32,004 nt of DNA from an uncultured Clostridia bacterium (GTDB lineage: Bacteria; Bacillota; Clostridia; Christensenellales; UBA1750): contig CALWRM010000097.1 of the NCBI GenBank assembly GCA_944383925.1, forward strand, positions 1 through 32,004, given 5' to 3'. The position numbers were made by a program, and so were the translations under genes. Within the stretch, counting starts at the first letter, position 1, and every line of letters starts with the position of its first letter. Below the pieces are notes generated by a model, which did not search any database, was not told the origin of the DNA, and was given only the letters and a program-made list of their open reading frames with translations. Positions 1-8,912 of this stretch are shown in pieces.

Positions 1-2976
1 GAAGGCCTGCGCTTCCATCCCTTGGAGCAGGCGCAAAAGCCCCAGCCCATCAAGGATCTGTCCGAATATGAGGACAACATCCATCTCTACGATTACACCA
101 ATTGGGACGACGACGGAGAGCTGGAGGCGGACGAGGAACCCGTCGAGGCAGCCGCCGAGGAGCCCGCCACAAAGGCCGTTCCAGCGCCCACGGCCGAGCC
201 CGCCCCCAAGGCGCAGCCCGAGACGCCCGGCAAGGCGCCGGAAACGGACGAGACGGACGCCGGCCAGCCCATCCAGGCAAACGACCGGACTGAGCCGGTC
301 ACCAAGACCGATGCCCCGGCCGGGAATCCTGCAGGTCCTGCGGGGGATACCCAGCACTTCCCCCCCATCACCCCCAGCCAGGAGCGGCGCTCCGGCGTGG
401 AGGTGCTCGTTCCTGCGCAGACCCTTTCCAAAACCGCACGCACCCAATTTGCAGATAGCGAGATCAGCCGGGAGATCATCCAGGCCATCAACACCCTCCC
501 ACCCAACGCCGAACCCGCGCCCTCCATTCCGGATCCCAGACCCCGCCGGCTGATGTCCCTTAGCCGCGTGGCTCCGGCCCTGCGGGCTGCCGCCGCCAAG
601 GCGGAACCGCCCAAGCAGACGCCGCCCAAGCCCGAGCCCCACGTCCTGCCCCTGGACCAGGTTCCCGCCGGAGAAAGCCGCCCCACCGAGCTGGGTGGAG
701 AGCCCTACGCGCTCAAGGACGAGATCCATCCCACCCACAAGCCCGCGGCCAGGCCGGCCGCTCGCGAGGAGGAACCCGCCACCGTCTATAAACCCCGGCG
801 GGAGAGCGCCGCCGCGCAGGCGCCATCCAGGCCCGCCGCGCAGGCGCCCCAGCAGGAGCAGGACCAGGTTCAGGCCTTTGTCCCCCACCGTTCCCGCGTT
901 CAGGAGGCGACCAACCTCGGCCGGACTGCCGCCGAGCAACCGGCCCCGCCCGCACAGGAAGCCCCGCAGCCGGCGGAAGAGCCCGTGGAGCGGGTGGCGC
1001 AGCCCGAATGGGCCACCAACGCGCTCAAGCAGCTCAACCTATACGATACGCCCTTGGAACGGCGCAGCCGCGAATCCAAAAATGGCAACACCAAGGAGGT
1101 GCTCGAGGTGGCCTATGAACCTCCCCGCCGCCCCTTTGGCGTGGAGGACACGCCTCCCCCCTCCCCTTCCGCCTACCGCAGCTCCCGCCAGGAGACCTCC
1201 GGCGCAGCCAGCGGCCAGCGAAGGCCCGTGCGCAGCCGTGAGTCCGGCCAGGACGTCCGCTCCAGCGCCTATGGCGTCGAACGGGAACGTCCCCGTTCCG
1301 TCTCCAGGGAAGGCCGCTATGGCGAGCAACCCCTCTCCCGCGAGGAGCCTCGCAGGCCCCTTCGCCAGGATTCCAGAACGCCGGAACGGCCGTATCCCAG
1401 GTCCAGCCAGGCACGCGAATATGGACAGGGCCTCAGCGCAGAGGGCGCCGTCTACCGCCGTCCACGGGCGGAACAGGATGCCCCGATCCGCAGGCAAAGC
1501 GCAAGCCGCCCGCCCATCCGCTATGGCGTGCGCGAGAACACGAGCCAGCGCCAGGGTCGTCCCCAGCGGGACGAACAGCGCGTTCCCGCGCGTCCAACCT
1601 CCACCGACAGCGCCATGCGCCTGCATTCCAGCCGCACGCGGCCGCCGGAAAACCCGCCCATCGAAAAAGTCAACCTCCCCGCCCGCAACACCAGGCGGGT
1701 GCGCAATCCCCTGCGCCTGGGCATCGCCGCCCTTGTGGCGCTGGTGGTCCTGGGCCTGCTCATTTGGGGCGTGGTGGCCGGCGTGAAGGCCATCGTCAAC
1801 GCCTTTGGCGATGGCCAGGCCGACGAGCAGATCTCCGCCGAGAGCACGATGAACGATGAAAACGCGCCCGTGGTGGCCGTGGCCGAGGTCAACGGCAATC
1901 CCGGCCATACCATCACCTTCAAGGGCAACGACGGCGACATCGTCTACATCGGCGAGCCCATCAACGACAACGTGACCATCGTCGGCGGCATTGGCGTGCT
2001 GGAGATCGAAGATAGCAAGCTGATCGGCGACCAGATCACCAACGAGGACGTTTCCATCACCCTCACCCCCACCCTGCGCGACGGTAAATCCGGCCAGGAG
2101 ACCCCGTTGGATCCCATCGAGCTGGTCATCACGCCGCCCGAAGCGACGCTGGAGCTCATCACGCCCGCATCTGGCACGGAGGAGGTAAACATCTCCACCT
2201 ACCAGCTGAAGTTCCGCGTGGAGATCGGCTCCACCGTCACCGTCAACGGGCAGGATGTGTCCGACTTGATCAGCGACCAGGCCGATAACGCAGGCGTCGT
2301 CATCGTCAACGTGGACGTGGAGCCCATCGGCGACAACGTCATCCCCATCACCGTGCGCACGCCCGGCTGCAAGGAGACCACCAAGAACGTCATCCTGCAC
2401 CGCGCGGAGCGTGAAATCGCCATCGAGCTGAGCGCCGACACGCCCACCGAGAGCGACACCAAGCAGGTGACCATCAAGGGCGTGGTGGCCGATGGCGCCA
2501 GCATCGAGGTGACCTCCGATATCGACGGGGACGTCACCCTGGAGGACGATGGCAGCTTCAGCTTCACCGCCGTGCTTTCCAGCTTTGGCGACAACACCAT
2601 CACCATCGTGGCCAGCAAGGACGGCGTGGAGGATATTCCCTTCACCCATGTGATCACCTACAACCCGACGGCGGACGACTACACCCGCCTGTGCCGCGAA
2701 ATGGACTACAACAACCTCACCAACAACGTGGGCCGGGTGTACGAGTGCTATGGCGAGATCGTGGAGATTCTCAGCGACGGCAGCGGCGAGGAGCCCTTCA
2801 CCTTCATCTACAACGTGGGCACCACCAGCACGCCGCAGCACATCTATATGGAGATGATCAAGAAGGACAGCTATCCCACCACCGGCAAGCGCTACAAGAT
2901 CTGCGCCGATGTGGTGGGCGCCACGGACGATGGCCTTCCCAGCATGGTCGCCCGCTATTGGTACAACGCGGACTAA
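1..2976 (+). CDS. Large single-pass membrane protein with disordered region and Ig-like ectodomain (5' partial)
   Basis: The frame is open from the first base, so the true start is probably outside the window; the first in-frame start-like codon is a TTG at 22 without a clear ribosome binding site. Counting from base 1, residues 1 to about 565 are low-complexity and rich in Pro, Ala, Glu, then Arg and Ser, as in a disordered region. A hydrophobic helix at about 572-595 is the only membrane segment, preceded by Arg-rich residues, so the long region should be cytoplasmic. Residues about 620-885 look like repeated beta-sandwich (Ig- or cadherin-like) modules rich in Val, Thr, Asp and Gly. The last ~100 residues form a separate small domain, possibly OB-fold-like. 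I do not recognise a named family. Role unknown; a cell-envelope sensor or scaffold is only an inference. Confidence 0.75.
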   Translation, partial: EGLRFHPLEQAQKPQPIKDLSEYEDNIHLYDYTNWDDDGELEADEEPVEAAAEEPATKAVPAPTAEPAPKAQPETPGKAPETDETDAGQPIQANDRTEPVTKTDAPAGNPAGPAGDTQHFPPITPSQERRSGVEVLVPAQTLSKTARTQFADSEISREIIQAINTLPPNAEPAPSIPDPRPRRLMSLSRVAPALRAAAAKAEPPKQTPPKPEPHVLPLDQVPAGESRPTELGGEPYALKDEIHPTHKPAARPAAREEEPATVYKPRRESAAAQAPSRPAAQAPQQEQDQVQAFVPHRSRVQEATNLGRTAAEQPAPPAQEAPQPAEEPVERVAQPEWATNALKQLNLYDTPLERRSRESKNGNTKEVLEVAYEPPRRPFGVEDTPPPSPSAYRSSRQETSGAASGQRRPVRSRESGQDVRSSAYGVERERPRSVSREGRYGEQPLSREEPRRPLRQDSRTPERPYPRSSQAREYGQGLSAEGAVYRRPRAEQDAPIRRQSASRPPIRYGVRENTSQRQGRPQRDEQRVPARPTSTDSAMRLHSSRTRPPENPPIEKVNLPARNTRRVRNPLRLGIAALVALVVLGLLIWGVVAGVKAIVNAFGDGQADEQISAESTMNDENAPVVAVAEVNGNPGHTITFKGNDGDIVYIGEPINDNVTIVGGIGVLEIEDSKLIGDQITNEDVSITLTPTLRDGKSGQETPLDPIELVITPPEATLELITPASGTEEVNISTYQLKFRVEIGSTVTVNGQDVSDLISDQADNAGVVIVNVDVEPIGDNVIPITVRTPGCKETTKNVILHRAEREIAIELSADTPTESDTKQVTIKGVVADGASIEVTSDIDGDVTLEDDGSFSFTAVLSSFGDNTITIVASKDGVEDIPFTHVITYNPTADDYTRLCREMDYNNLTNNVGRVYECYGEIVEILSDGSGEEPFTFIYNVGTTSTPQHIYMEMIKKDSYPTTGKRYKICADVVGATDDGLPSMVARYWYNAD

Positions 2977-2991
2977 GCCGCCGCATCCATC

Positions 2992-3033
2992 AAGGGACGA
3001 ACCGCCGCAGACGCCGGCGATTCGTCCCTTTCC
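2992..3033 (+). terminator. Rho-independent terminator after the large membrane protein
   Basis: A 10-bp perfect inverted repeat (AAGGGACGAA at 2992-3001 with TTCGTCCCTT at 3021-3030) encloses a GC-rich loop that can pair further. It is followed by a short T-containing tail. It starts 16 bases after the stop codon. Confidence 0.7.
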
Positions 3034-3042
3034 TATGTTCAT

Positions 3043-3088
3043 GGGGCAACTATTCCCCCCATGCAACCAAAGGTTGCCCCCTGGTTGC
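3043..3088. promoter_or_regulatory. Cluster of GGTTGC/GCAACC half-sites (putative operator)
   Basis: GCAACC-AAA-GGTTGC forms a perfect dyad at 3063-3077. A further GGTTGC lies at 3083-3088, and GGGGCAAC at 3043-3050 pairs with GTTGCCCC at 3073-3080. The cluster ends directly before the -35 box of the XRE gene, a usual place for an operator. Autoregulation by that protein is an inference. Confidence 0.45.
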
Positions 3089-3117
3089 TTGTCAAAGGCT
3101 CCGACATCGGCTATCCT
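3089..3117 (+). promoter_or_regulatory. Sigma-A type promoter of the XRE gene
   Basis: TTGTCA at 3089-3094 and TATCCT at 3112-3117 are separated by 17 bases. The -10 box is 25 bases before the start codon of the regulator. Confidence 0.55.
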
Positions 3118-3142
3118 AGGACTGCGAGGAGGTGCAAGGCCG

Positions 3143-3931
3143 ATGGCATTGGGCGAAACAATTCGCGCGCTTCGACAGGGCGCAGGCTTAACCCAGGAGG
3201 GCCTGGCCGAACGGATGGAGGTAAGCCGCCAGGCGGTGGCCAAATGGGAGGCAGGAAAATCCTCCCCAAGCACCGAAAACCTGGTCCGCTTGGCGGAGGT
3301 TCTGGGCGTGGGGGTTGAGGCGTTGACGGCCGCGCAGGGACAGGTTCAGCCGCCCGCTGGCCAGACGTCGGCGGACAGGCCGGGCCAAGCGCCAGACGCC
3401 CAGGCGCCTTCCGACCGGCCCGCTTCCCGGCGGGAAGCGCCGCAGCCTCGCGCTAGGGCGCGGGCAAACCTTCTGGCCGCCCTGGGCGTTCTCCTGGGGT
3501 ACGCCGCGCTCTATCTGCTGGGTAGGGTTCTTTGGTGCGACTTTACTGGCAGCAGCTTCCTTGGTTGGCTTTGGACCAACGCGCCGGAAGGGACGGACGG
3601 CTATCTCTTCGGCTGGCTGCTCAGCAGCCGCCTGTATTGGGTTTCCATGGCCGTTTCCACCCTCCCCGCGGTCTTTGGCAAGCGGCGTTTTTCCGCGGTC
3701 ACCCTGTTGGGCTTTGCGCTGGGGCTGCTGGCCGGCCTTCTCTTCGGCCCCAACCCGGAGGGCGCCGCCTATGGGCAAGGCCACTTTGGCTGGGCCATCT
3801 GGGGCGCTTGTTTCCTGCTCTCCCTGCTCGCGGGCGCCCTGCTGGAGCGCTTCCTGCCAAAGGATCGAACCCTTCGCTCCCTTCTTCACCGCTTCAGACG
3901 GTCAAAGGCTCCCTCTCCTCGGCGTCCGTAG
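3143..3931 (+). CDS. Membrane-anchored XRE-family transcriptional regulator
   Basis: The 262-residue product begins with a Cro/C1-type helix-turn-helix (residues about 4-60), with the typical segments TQEGLAERMEVSRQAVAKWE and PSTENLVRLAEVL. A Pro/Ala-rich linker (about 65-105) leads to four hydrophobic segments at about 107-130, 153-178, 183-202 and 213-238. The DNA-binding domain is therefore held at the inner face of the membrane. The start is the ATG at 3143, ten bases after GAGGAGG; the frame is open further upstream but has no comparable ribosome binding site there. XRE proteins with C-terminal membrane domains are common in Clostridia, mostly with unknown signals. Its targets are unknown; the half-site cluster before its own promoter suggests autoregulation. 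Confidence 0.85.
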   Translation: MALGETIRALRQGAGLTQEGLAERMEVSRQAVAKWEAGKSSPSTENLVRLAEVLGVGVEALTAAQGQVQPPAGQTSADRPGQAPDAQAPSDRPASRREAPQPRARARANLLAALGVLLGYAALYLLGRVLWCDFTGSSFLGWLWTNAPEGTDGYLFGWLLSSRLYWVSMAVSTLPAVFGKRRFSAVTLLGFALGLLAGLLFGPNPEGAAYGQGHFGWAIWGACFLLSLLAGALLERFLPKDRTLRSLLHRFRRSKAPSPRRP

Positions 3932-3994
3932 GCTTCGCGCGCCGCGTTTCCGATGACCTTCTGTTCCATGCCCGCATAGCTGCTTCCCCTTTCC

Positions 3995-4045
3995 TTGGGC
4001 CAAGAAGGGTCCGCCGGCATAGCCGGCGGACCCTTCTTGGCCCAA
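3995..4045. terminator. Perfect 24-bp hairpin between convergent genes
   Basis: The arms at 3995-4018 and 4022-4045 are exact reverse complements with only the three bases ATA between them. The hairpin lies between the XRE gene (plus) and xylB (minus), as a bidirectional terminator would. Neither side has a clear T-run, so it is not a textbook intrinsic terminator. Confidence 0.6.
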
Positions 4046-4075
4046 ACATCTCCTCCGCCCGTCAAGGGCGAAGCC

Positions 4076-5611
4076 CTAGCGCAGTCCCTCCGCTTGATCG
4101 AAGCAGGGCTTCAGGCTGGGATACAGGGCGTCGTACAGGCGGTATACCTTCTCGTAAATGGCCTGGGTGTTCGGATCGGGCAGGTTGCGGGTTTCCTCCA
4201 CGGGATTGCCGGCGGCTTCCACCAAATCCTTCCAGAGGCCCAGGCCCACGCCGGCCACCAGGGCCGCGCCGTAGGCGCCGCCCTCGCCGGAGCCGGAAAT
4301 GGTTACAACGGGCAGCCCGAAGATGTCCGCAGCCATTTGGCGCCAGACCTCGGACTTGGCGCCGCCCCCGGAGAGGATGATCTTCTCGGGCTTCATGTCC
4401 GGATCCATGGCGAAGATGCGCTCGGCCACCTGCCTTAAGGAGAAGGTGACCCCCTCCATGACGGCCCGGTTCATGGCCGCGTGGCCGTGCTCCAGCCCGA
4501 GGCCAAAGAACACGCCCCTAGCGGCGGGATCCGGATAGGGGCAGCGCTCGCCGCTCAGATAGGGCAGGAACAGCAGGCCGCCACAGCCCGGCTGCACGCC
4601 GGCCGCTTCCTGGCTCATCAGGTCGTAGACGTCGCACCCGCTCTCCGCAGCCTGCTTGACCAGGTCCTGGCACAGCTCGTCGCGGAACCACCGGTAGGAG
4701 CCTCCCGCGGCCAGCGTCACGCCCATGGCGTGCCAGAGATGCTTGGCGTTGTTGCAAAACACCTGTAGCTCGCCCTTGGGGTTTTCCTTAAAGCCATCCA
4801 GGCCCATGGCCACCACGCCGGACGTGCCGATCACCACGCCGAGTATGCCCTGACGCACCAGCCCCGTGCCCGTGGTCTGGATCACCGCGTCGCCGCCGCC
4901 AGCGGTGACCGGCAAGCCCTCCGGAAGGCCGGTGAGTTTGGCCGCCTCCGCAGTGATATGGCCCGCCACCTCGTAGGATTCATAGGCCCTTTGGAACAGG
5001 CTGCGGGGCAGGCCGACCTTTTCGATGGCCTCATCGCTCCAGCAGCGCTCGCGCACGTTGAACAGCCCAGTGCCGGAGGCGTCGGCCACATCGGTGGCCA
5101 CAACGCCCGTGAGCATGAAGCGAATGTAGTCCTTCGGGCAGATCACCGCCCGGGTTTTGGCGAAGTTTTCCGGCTCGTTCTGCTTCATCCACAGGATCTT
5201 GCCGCCGGTATAGCCGGTTAGCATGCGGTTGTTGGTCAGCTTGACCAAGCCCTCCAGGCCGCCGCAGGCGGCCACCATCTCGTCGCACTGGCTTTGGGTG
5301 CGCTGGTCGTTCCAAAGGATGGCCGGACGCACCACCCGGTTGTCCGCATCCAGGGCCACCATGCCGTGCATTTGGCCGGAAAAGCCCACGCCGACGATGT
5401 CGCCAACCGCCACGCCGGAGCGCTCCAACACGATGCGGATGGTCTTAACGGCCGCATCCCACCACAGGGCCGGGTCCTGCTGGGTCCAGCCAGGCCGGGG
5501 CGTCTCCATGGGGTATTCGATGGTCTTGGAGGCCACCACGCGGCGGTCGCCATCCACCAAAATGGTCTTGGTTCCAGAGGTGCCAACGTCGATGCCCAAC
5601 ACGTAACGCAT
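4076..5611 (-). CDS. xylB: Xylulokinase (FGGY family carbohydrate kinase)
   Basis: Phosphorylates D-xylulose with ATP to xylulose 5-phosphate in the cytoplasm, feeding the pentose phosphate pathway. The 511-residue length matches the family. The N-terminus MRYVLGIDVGTSGTKT is the phosphate-binding start of the FGGY fold. GFSGQMHGMV (about 75-84) and WNDQRT are typical xylulokinase segments, and LSGGGAKSEVWRQMAADIFG near residue 410 is the second ATPase-domain motif. The start codon is seven bases after the end of the GH106-like gene, with GGGAGG overlapping that gene's end, so the two are co-transcribed. Related FGGY kinases for other ketoses cannot be fully excluded, but the motifs favour xylulose. 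Confidence 0.9.
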   Translation of the reverse strand: MRYVLGIDVGTSGTKTILVDGDRRVVASKTIEYPMETPRPGWTQQDPALWWDAAVKTIRIVLERSGVAVGDIVGVGFSGQMHGMVALDADNRVVRPAILWNDQRTQSQCDEMVAACGGLEGLVKLTNNRMLTGYTGGKILWMKQNEPENFAKTRAVICPKDYIRFMLTGVVATDVADASGTGLFNVRERCWSDEAIEKVGLPRSLFQRAYESYEVAGHITAEAAKLTGLPEGLPVTAGGGDAVIQTTGTGLVRQGILGVVIGTSGVVAMGLDGFKENPKGELQVFCNNAKHLWHAMGVTLAAGGSYRWFRDELCQDLVKQAAESGCDVYDLMSQEAAGVQPGCGGLLFLPYLSGERCPYPDPAARGVFFGLGLEHGHAAMNRAVMEGVTFSLRQVAERIFAMDPDMKPEKIILSGGGAKSEVWRQMAADIFGLPVVTISGSGEGGAYGAALVAGVGLGLWKDLVEAAGNPVEETRNLPDPNTQAIYEKVYRLYDALYPSLKPCFDQAEGLR

Positions 5612-5618
5612 AAACCCA

Positions 5619-8600
5619 TCAATCCTCCCATATCCATCTCGGCGCGGTCAGCAACCCCTGCGGCCGCAGCCTATATTCGTAGCACCAGCTGTCCCCCTCG
5701 CTGCGCCAGCAGTTGGGGCCAAACCAGGTGGTGGTTTCATCGGCATTGTGCACGGCACCAAAGCCGTTCACCCTCGTTCCGTACACGGTCACCGTCAGGC
5801 AGTGCTCGCCTTGGTCCAGCCCCGGGAAGCTTGCTGCGTACGGGGCGTAGGCCACGGGCTTTTCCTCTCCCCCGTCCACGGCCATGCCGAGCAGCGCGCC
5901 GCGGTAATGGCTTGCCCGCACCTTCAGGGTGCCCTTGCCTTGGATGGGCAGGTGGTAGCGCACGTTGCCGCAGTAGAAGGGCAAGCCCTGGCCGCACCAG
6001 TCGCCAAAGCCCAGCTTTTCCGGCAGGCTTACCAGCCTGGCCCCGTCTCCCTCCAGGCGCACGCCGAAGTTGCCGAGCAGATAGCACCACTCAGCGCCCT
6101 CGCGCCTGGTGACGGGCACGGTGAGCTCCAGCAGGTTTTCTCCGCAGGCCAAGGCGGGCAAGGGCACCTTTTCGATGGCCTTATCCACAAAATACCCCTC
6201 GGGCTTGCAGGGCACCGCCAAGCCGTTGAGGCGAATGCCGGTTTGCTCCGCGTTTTCCAGCGCGAGGCTGGCTCCGCTCACGGGAATGTCGGACAGGATG
6301 CGGAAGCGCAGCCGCAGGCAGTGCTCCGCGCGCTCCTTCTCCACCACCCAAGGCTGGGCCACGGCGTCCATGCGGGAGGGGAAACCCAGGTGGCTGCGGA
6401 AGGCGTTGTCCGCCCGGAGTATCTCCTCCTTTTCCATCCAAGGGCCCTCGTCAAAGGCGTATTCCGCCTGGTCCAGCAGCAGCACGTTCGGCTCGCTCAA
6501 TGTGTAGGCCGCGCGTCCGCGGAAGGCGGTTCCCGGCTCCATGGCGGCAGGCACGGCGCGCTGGCCCTCGGCAGCGCCCGGATCCAGGCGAAGCAGCAGG
6601 CTATCGTGGGCATAGAAGCCGTAGGCAAGCTCCGTCTCGCCATTTTTCTGGATGCCGGCAAGGGGCTTGGTGGCGCCGGTCTGGGTATCGTAAAGGGTCG
6701 GTTTCCACAAGCCCTTGATGCGCAGGGTGATTTTTTCCAGCGGCAGGACGTCCTGATGTTCCAAGCGCCGGCCATGGCAGAGGAAGAGCCAGCGCCCCTC
6801 CCCATCCTGGCGCAGCTGGGAAAGCAGGCCGTCGGTGCGGCTGCCCCGCTCGTCGCGCACGTCGATCAGCCGCTCCGTCTCCAGGGCGGATAGGATCGCG
6901 CCCTTGGAAAACTCGATGGTCTGGCAGCGGGCCGCCAGCTCTGCGGCTCGCTGGGAAGGCCTTGCGTCCACCAGCGTGGGCACGGAGCCCAGGAAGAGCA
7001 GCCTGCCGCCGGCCTGGACGAAGGCTTCCAGCCTGTCCAAGGTGGTGGAGCGAATGGTCTCCAGGGCCGGCACCAGGATGGTCTCATAGGCCATCTCGCC
7101 CACGCGCAACGGCGCGCCGGGGGTCTGGCACTGGGAGGGCAGCAGGGACTCGCAGATATAATCGAAGTCGCAAAGGCCGAAGAGCAGCCAGTCGCAGAGG
7201 TTCTGGAAGCGCTGGTCCATCTCCTCGCGGGCAAGGGCCGTCTGCTCCCGCGGGCCCCAGTGGAGCCAGTAGCTTTCCACCGGATGGATGACGCCCAGCT
7301 TGACCAGGGGCTTGCCCCGGGTCAGGGCCGTGTTCAGCCTGGCAAAGTGGTCCTCCACCAGGGGATACTTGTCCCACCAGGCGGATTGGTAGTTGATGGA
7401 CGCGGGGTAATCGCGCTTCGCCTCCCCCTTCATGGATACCCAGGACAGGTGGGGCACGCGCACGGTCACGCCCAGGGCTGCCTGCCAATCGCCCGCAAGC
7501 TTATGGCCGCGGAAGTCGAAGTCCCAGTTGGTGACGCCGTACAGCTCGGAAAGCACACCCGGGCAGCCATACTGGTGGGCGGCGGACTGGGCCTGCTTGG
7601 CGGTGGTGTATTCCCGATAATCGCAGAGCATGTCGATGCCCGGCAGATCGAAGCCCCGATAGGAGCGCATGGCCTCGCCCAGGGCGGCGGTCTGGCTTTG
7701 CAGCGTGGGTTCCTCCATCATATGGCCGGTCAGCATCAGGCCGTTCTCCCTGCACCAGTTGCCGCAGGTATCGGCGAAGGCCTGGGCGAAGCGCTCGGCC
7801 ACATGGTCGTGGTAGCGGTAGCGGGCCAAGGAGCGCCTTTCGCCCGGCAGCTCCCAGTACAGCTCCGGCAGGCTATCCAGCAAGTCCTCCCCATTGGCCT
7901 CCTGGAAGCTCTGGGCAAAGTCGTCCGTCCAGGGCAGCACCACATCCTCCTTGTCCGTGGCGAAGCCCAAGGTGGTCTTGTGGGTAAACTGGGGCTCGTC
8001 CGTGAAGATGGCGGGAACGGTCTTGCCGAAGTCCTCGCCGACGGCCTGCTTATAGCGCTCGTGGGTGATCTGCACGAAGCGCTCGATGGCCTCCTTGTCC
8101 AGGGTATTGACGTAGGTCTGGTTGTTGTACCAGGGCGAGGGCGCCGTCAGCTCCAGGTAGGCATACCAGGTCGTCTCCTCGCCGGCAGCCGCCTGGCCGT
8201 CCGCGAGGCGGCGGTATGACTGGAGGGTGCCGTCCGGATGCAGGGCCACGGCGTAACGGGCCAGCAAACGGCCGTTGCCCTGGCGCTTGGCCCTGGCGGA
8301 GGAATCCAGGCTTGCCTGGCCGCTGCCGAAGGCCTCGTTGGACACGGGGGTAAAGACCATGTACCTGGCGCGGTATTTTTCATCCTTGGTCACGTAGCCG
8401 CCCGCCGCGCCGGAGGGCCAGCGGTCCTCGTCGTAAAGCCAGGCGAGCATCTTCTCTCGCTTGGCCTTTTCCACGCAGGCCTTGACCAGGTTCATGAAGT
8501 CCTCCGTCAGATAGGGGGTGGCCATGCCTGTGCGGGAATGCATGTGGAAGCCCCCCATGCCCATCTTCTTGAGAATCTCGATCTGCCAGAGCAGCTCGTC

Positions 8601-8711
8601 CTCCTTCAGCTCGCAGTTCCAAGCCCAAAAGGGCGTGCAGCGGTATTCGCTGCCGGGATGTTGAAAGACCTCCTCGGCCAGGGTGGGTCGTTGGTTTTCG
8701 GGGTACAGCAT
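5619..8711 (-). CDS. GH106-like glycoside hydrolase (alpha-L-rhamnosidase family)
   Basis: A 1030-residue protein whose N-terminal third resembles the catalytic region of GH106-type enzymes: PFWAWNCELKEDELLWQIE at 27-45, GMGGFHMHSRTGM at 51-63 and WLYDEDRWPSGAAGG at 91-105. The C-terminal part is beta-rich and resembles the galactose-binding-like domains of large exo-glycosidases. No signal peptide is visible, so it probably acts in the cytoplasm on imported oligosaccharides. I chose the ATG at 8711 because GGAGG lies just before it; an in-frame ATG at 8780 would add 23 unlikely residues that overlap the predicted -10 box. It precedes xylB by seven bases. Family members cleave terminal L-rhamnose, but many relatives are uncharacterised, so the substrate is uncertain. 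Confidence 0.75.
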   Translation of the reverse strand: MLYPENQRPTLAEEVFQHPGSEYRCTPFWAWNCELKEDELLWQIEILKKMGMGGFHMHSRTGMATPYLTEDFMNLVKACVEKAKREKMLAWLYDEDRWPSGAAGGYVTKDEKYRARYMVFTPVSNEAFGSGQASLDSSARAKRQGNGRLLARYAVALHPDGTLQSYRRLADGQAAAGEETTWYAYLELTAPSPWYNNQTYVNTLDKEAIERFVQITHERYKQAVGEDFGKTVPAIFTDEPQFTHKTTLGFATDKEDVVLPWTDDFAQSFQEANGEDLLDSLPELYWELPGERRSLARYRYHDHVAERFAQAFADTCGNWCRENGLMLTGHMMEEPTLQSQTAALGEAMRSYRGFDLPGIDMLCDYREYTTAKQAQSAAHQYGCPGVLSELYGVTNWDFDFRGHKLAGDWQAALGVTVRVPHLSWVSMKGEAKRDYPASINYQSAWWDKYPLVEDHFARLNTALTRGKPLVKLGVIHPVESYWLHWGPREQTALAREEMDQRFQNLCDWLLFGLCDFDYICESLLPSQCQTPGAPLRVGEMAYETILVPALETIRSTTLDRLEAFVQAGGRLLFLGSVPTLVDARPSQRAAELAARCQTIEFSKGAILSALETERLIDVRDERGSRTDGLLSQLRQDGEGRWLFLCHGRRLEHQDVLPLEKITLRIKGLWKPTLYDTQTGATKPLAGIQKNGETELAYGFYAHDSLLLRLDPGAAEGQRAVPAAMEPGTAFRGRAAYTLSEPNVLLLDQAEYAFDEGPWMEKEEILRADNAFRSHLGFPSRMDAVAQPWVVEKERAEHCLRLRFRILSDIPVSGASLALENAEQTGIRLNGLAVPCKPEGYFVDKAIEKVPLPALACGENLLELTVPVTRREGAEWCYLLGNFGVRLEGDGARLVSLPEKLGFGDWCGQGLPFYCGNVRYHLPIQGKGTLKVRASHYRGALLGMAVDGGEEKPVAYAPYAASFPGLDQGEHCLTVTVYGTRVNGFGAVHNADETTTWFGPNCWRSEGDSWCYEYRLRPQGLLTAPRWIWED

Positions 8712-8771
8712 TTCTTCAGCTTCCCTCCTGTCGGGCGCTCGTCCCTGAGCGCTGTTTTTCCTGCATTTAAC

Positions 8772-8800
8772 AGTATACACGAAGAGGCCCTCCCTTGAAA
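8772..8800 (-). promoter_or_regulatory. Possible promoter of the GH106-xylB operon
   Basis: On the minus strand TATACT (8777-8772) is a good -10 box. The -35 position, 17 bases upstream, reads TTTCAA, a poor match to TTGACA, which suggests that an activator may be needed. The site is about 60 bases before the chosen start codon. Confidence 0.45.
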
Positions 8801-8849
8801 GATGCTTCTTAACATTGCCGGCGCTTTCCAGAAAAAAAGCTTCCTCCCC

Positions 8850-8878
8850 TTGAGGGCAAGGGGAATGGCTGATATACT
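8850..8878 (+). promoter_or_regulatory. Sigma-A type promoter of the sialidase-family gene
   Basis: TTGAGG at 8850-8855 and TATACT at 8873-8878 are separated by 17 bases, 34 bases before the start codon. It is divergent from the GH106 promoter about 50 bases away, so one regulator could serve both. Confidence 0.65.
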
Positions 8879-8912
8879 TTTCTTAACGAATGTATCGAGG
8901 AGGCGATGATCC

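Noticed and set aside
1039..3273. A 744-codon open frame on the minus strand opposite the large membrane protein
   Set aside because: It is antisense to a better-supported gene, has no family motifs, is full of His, Gly, Val and Asp as expected from the complement of GC-rich codons, and crosses a terminator and a promoter.
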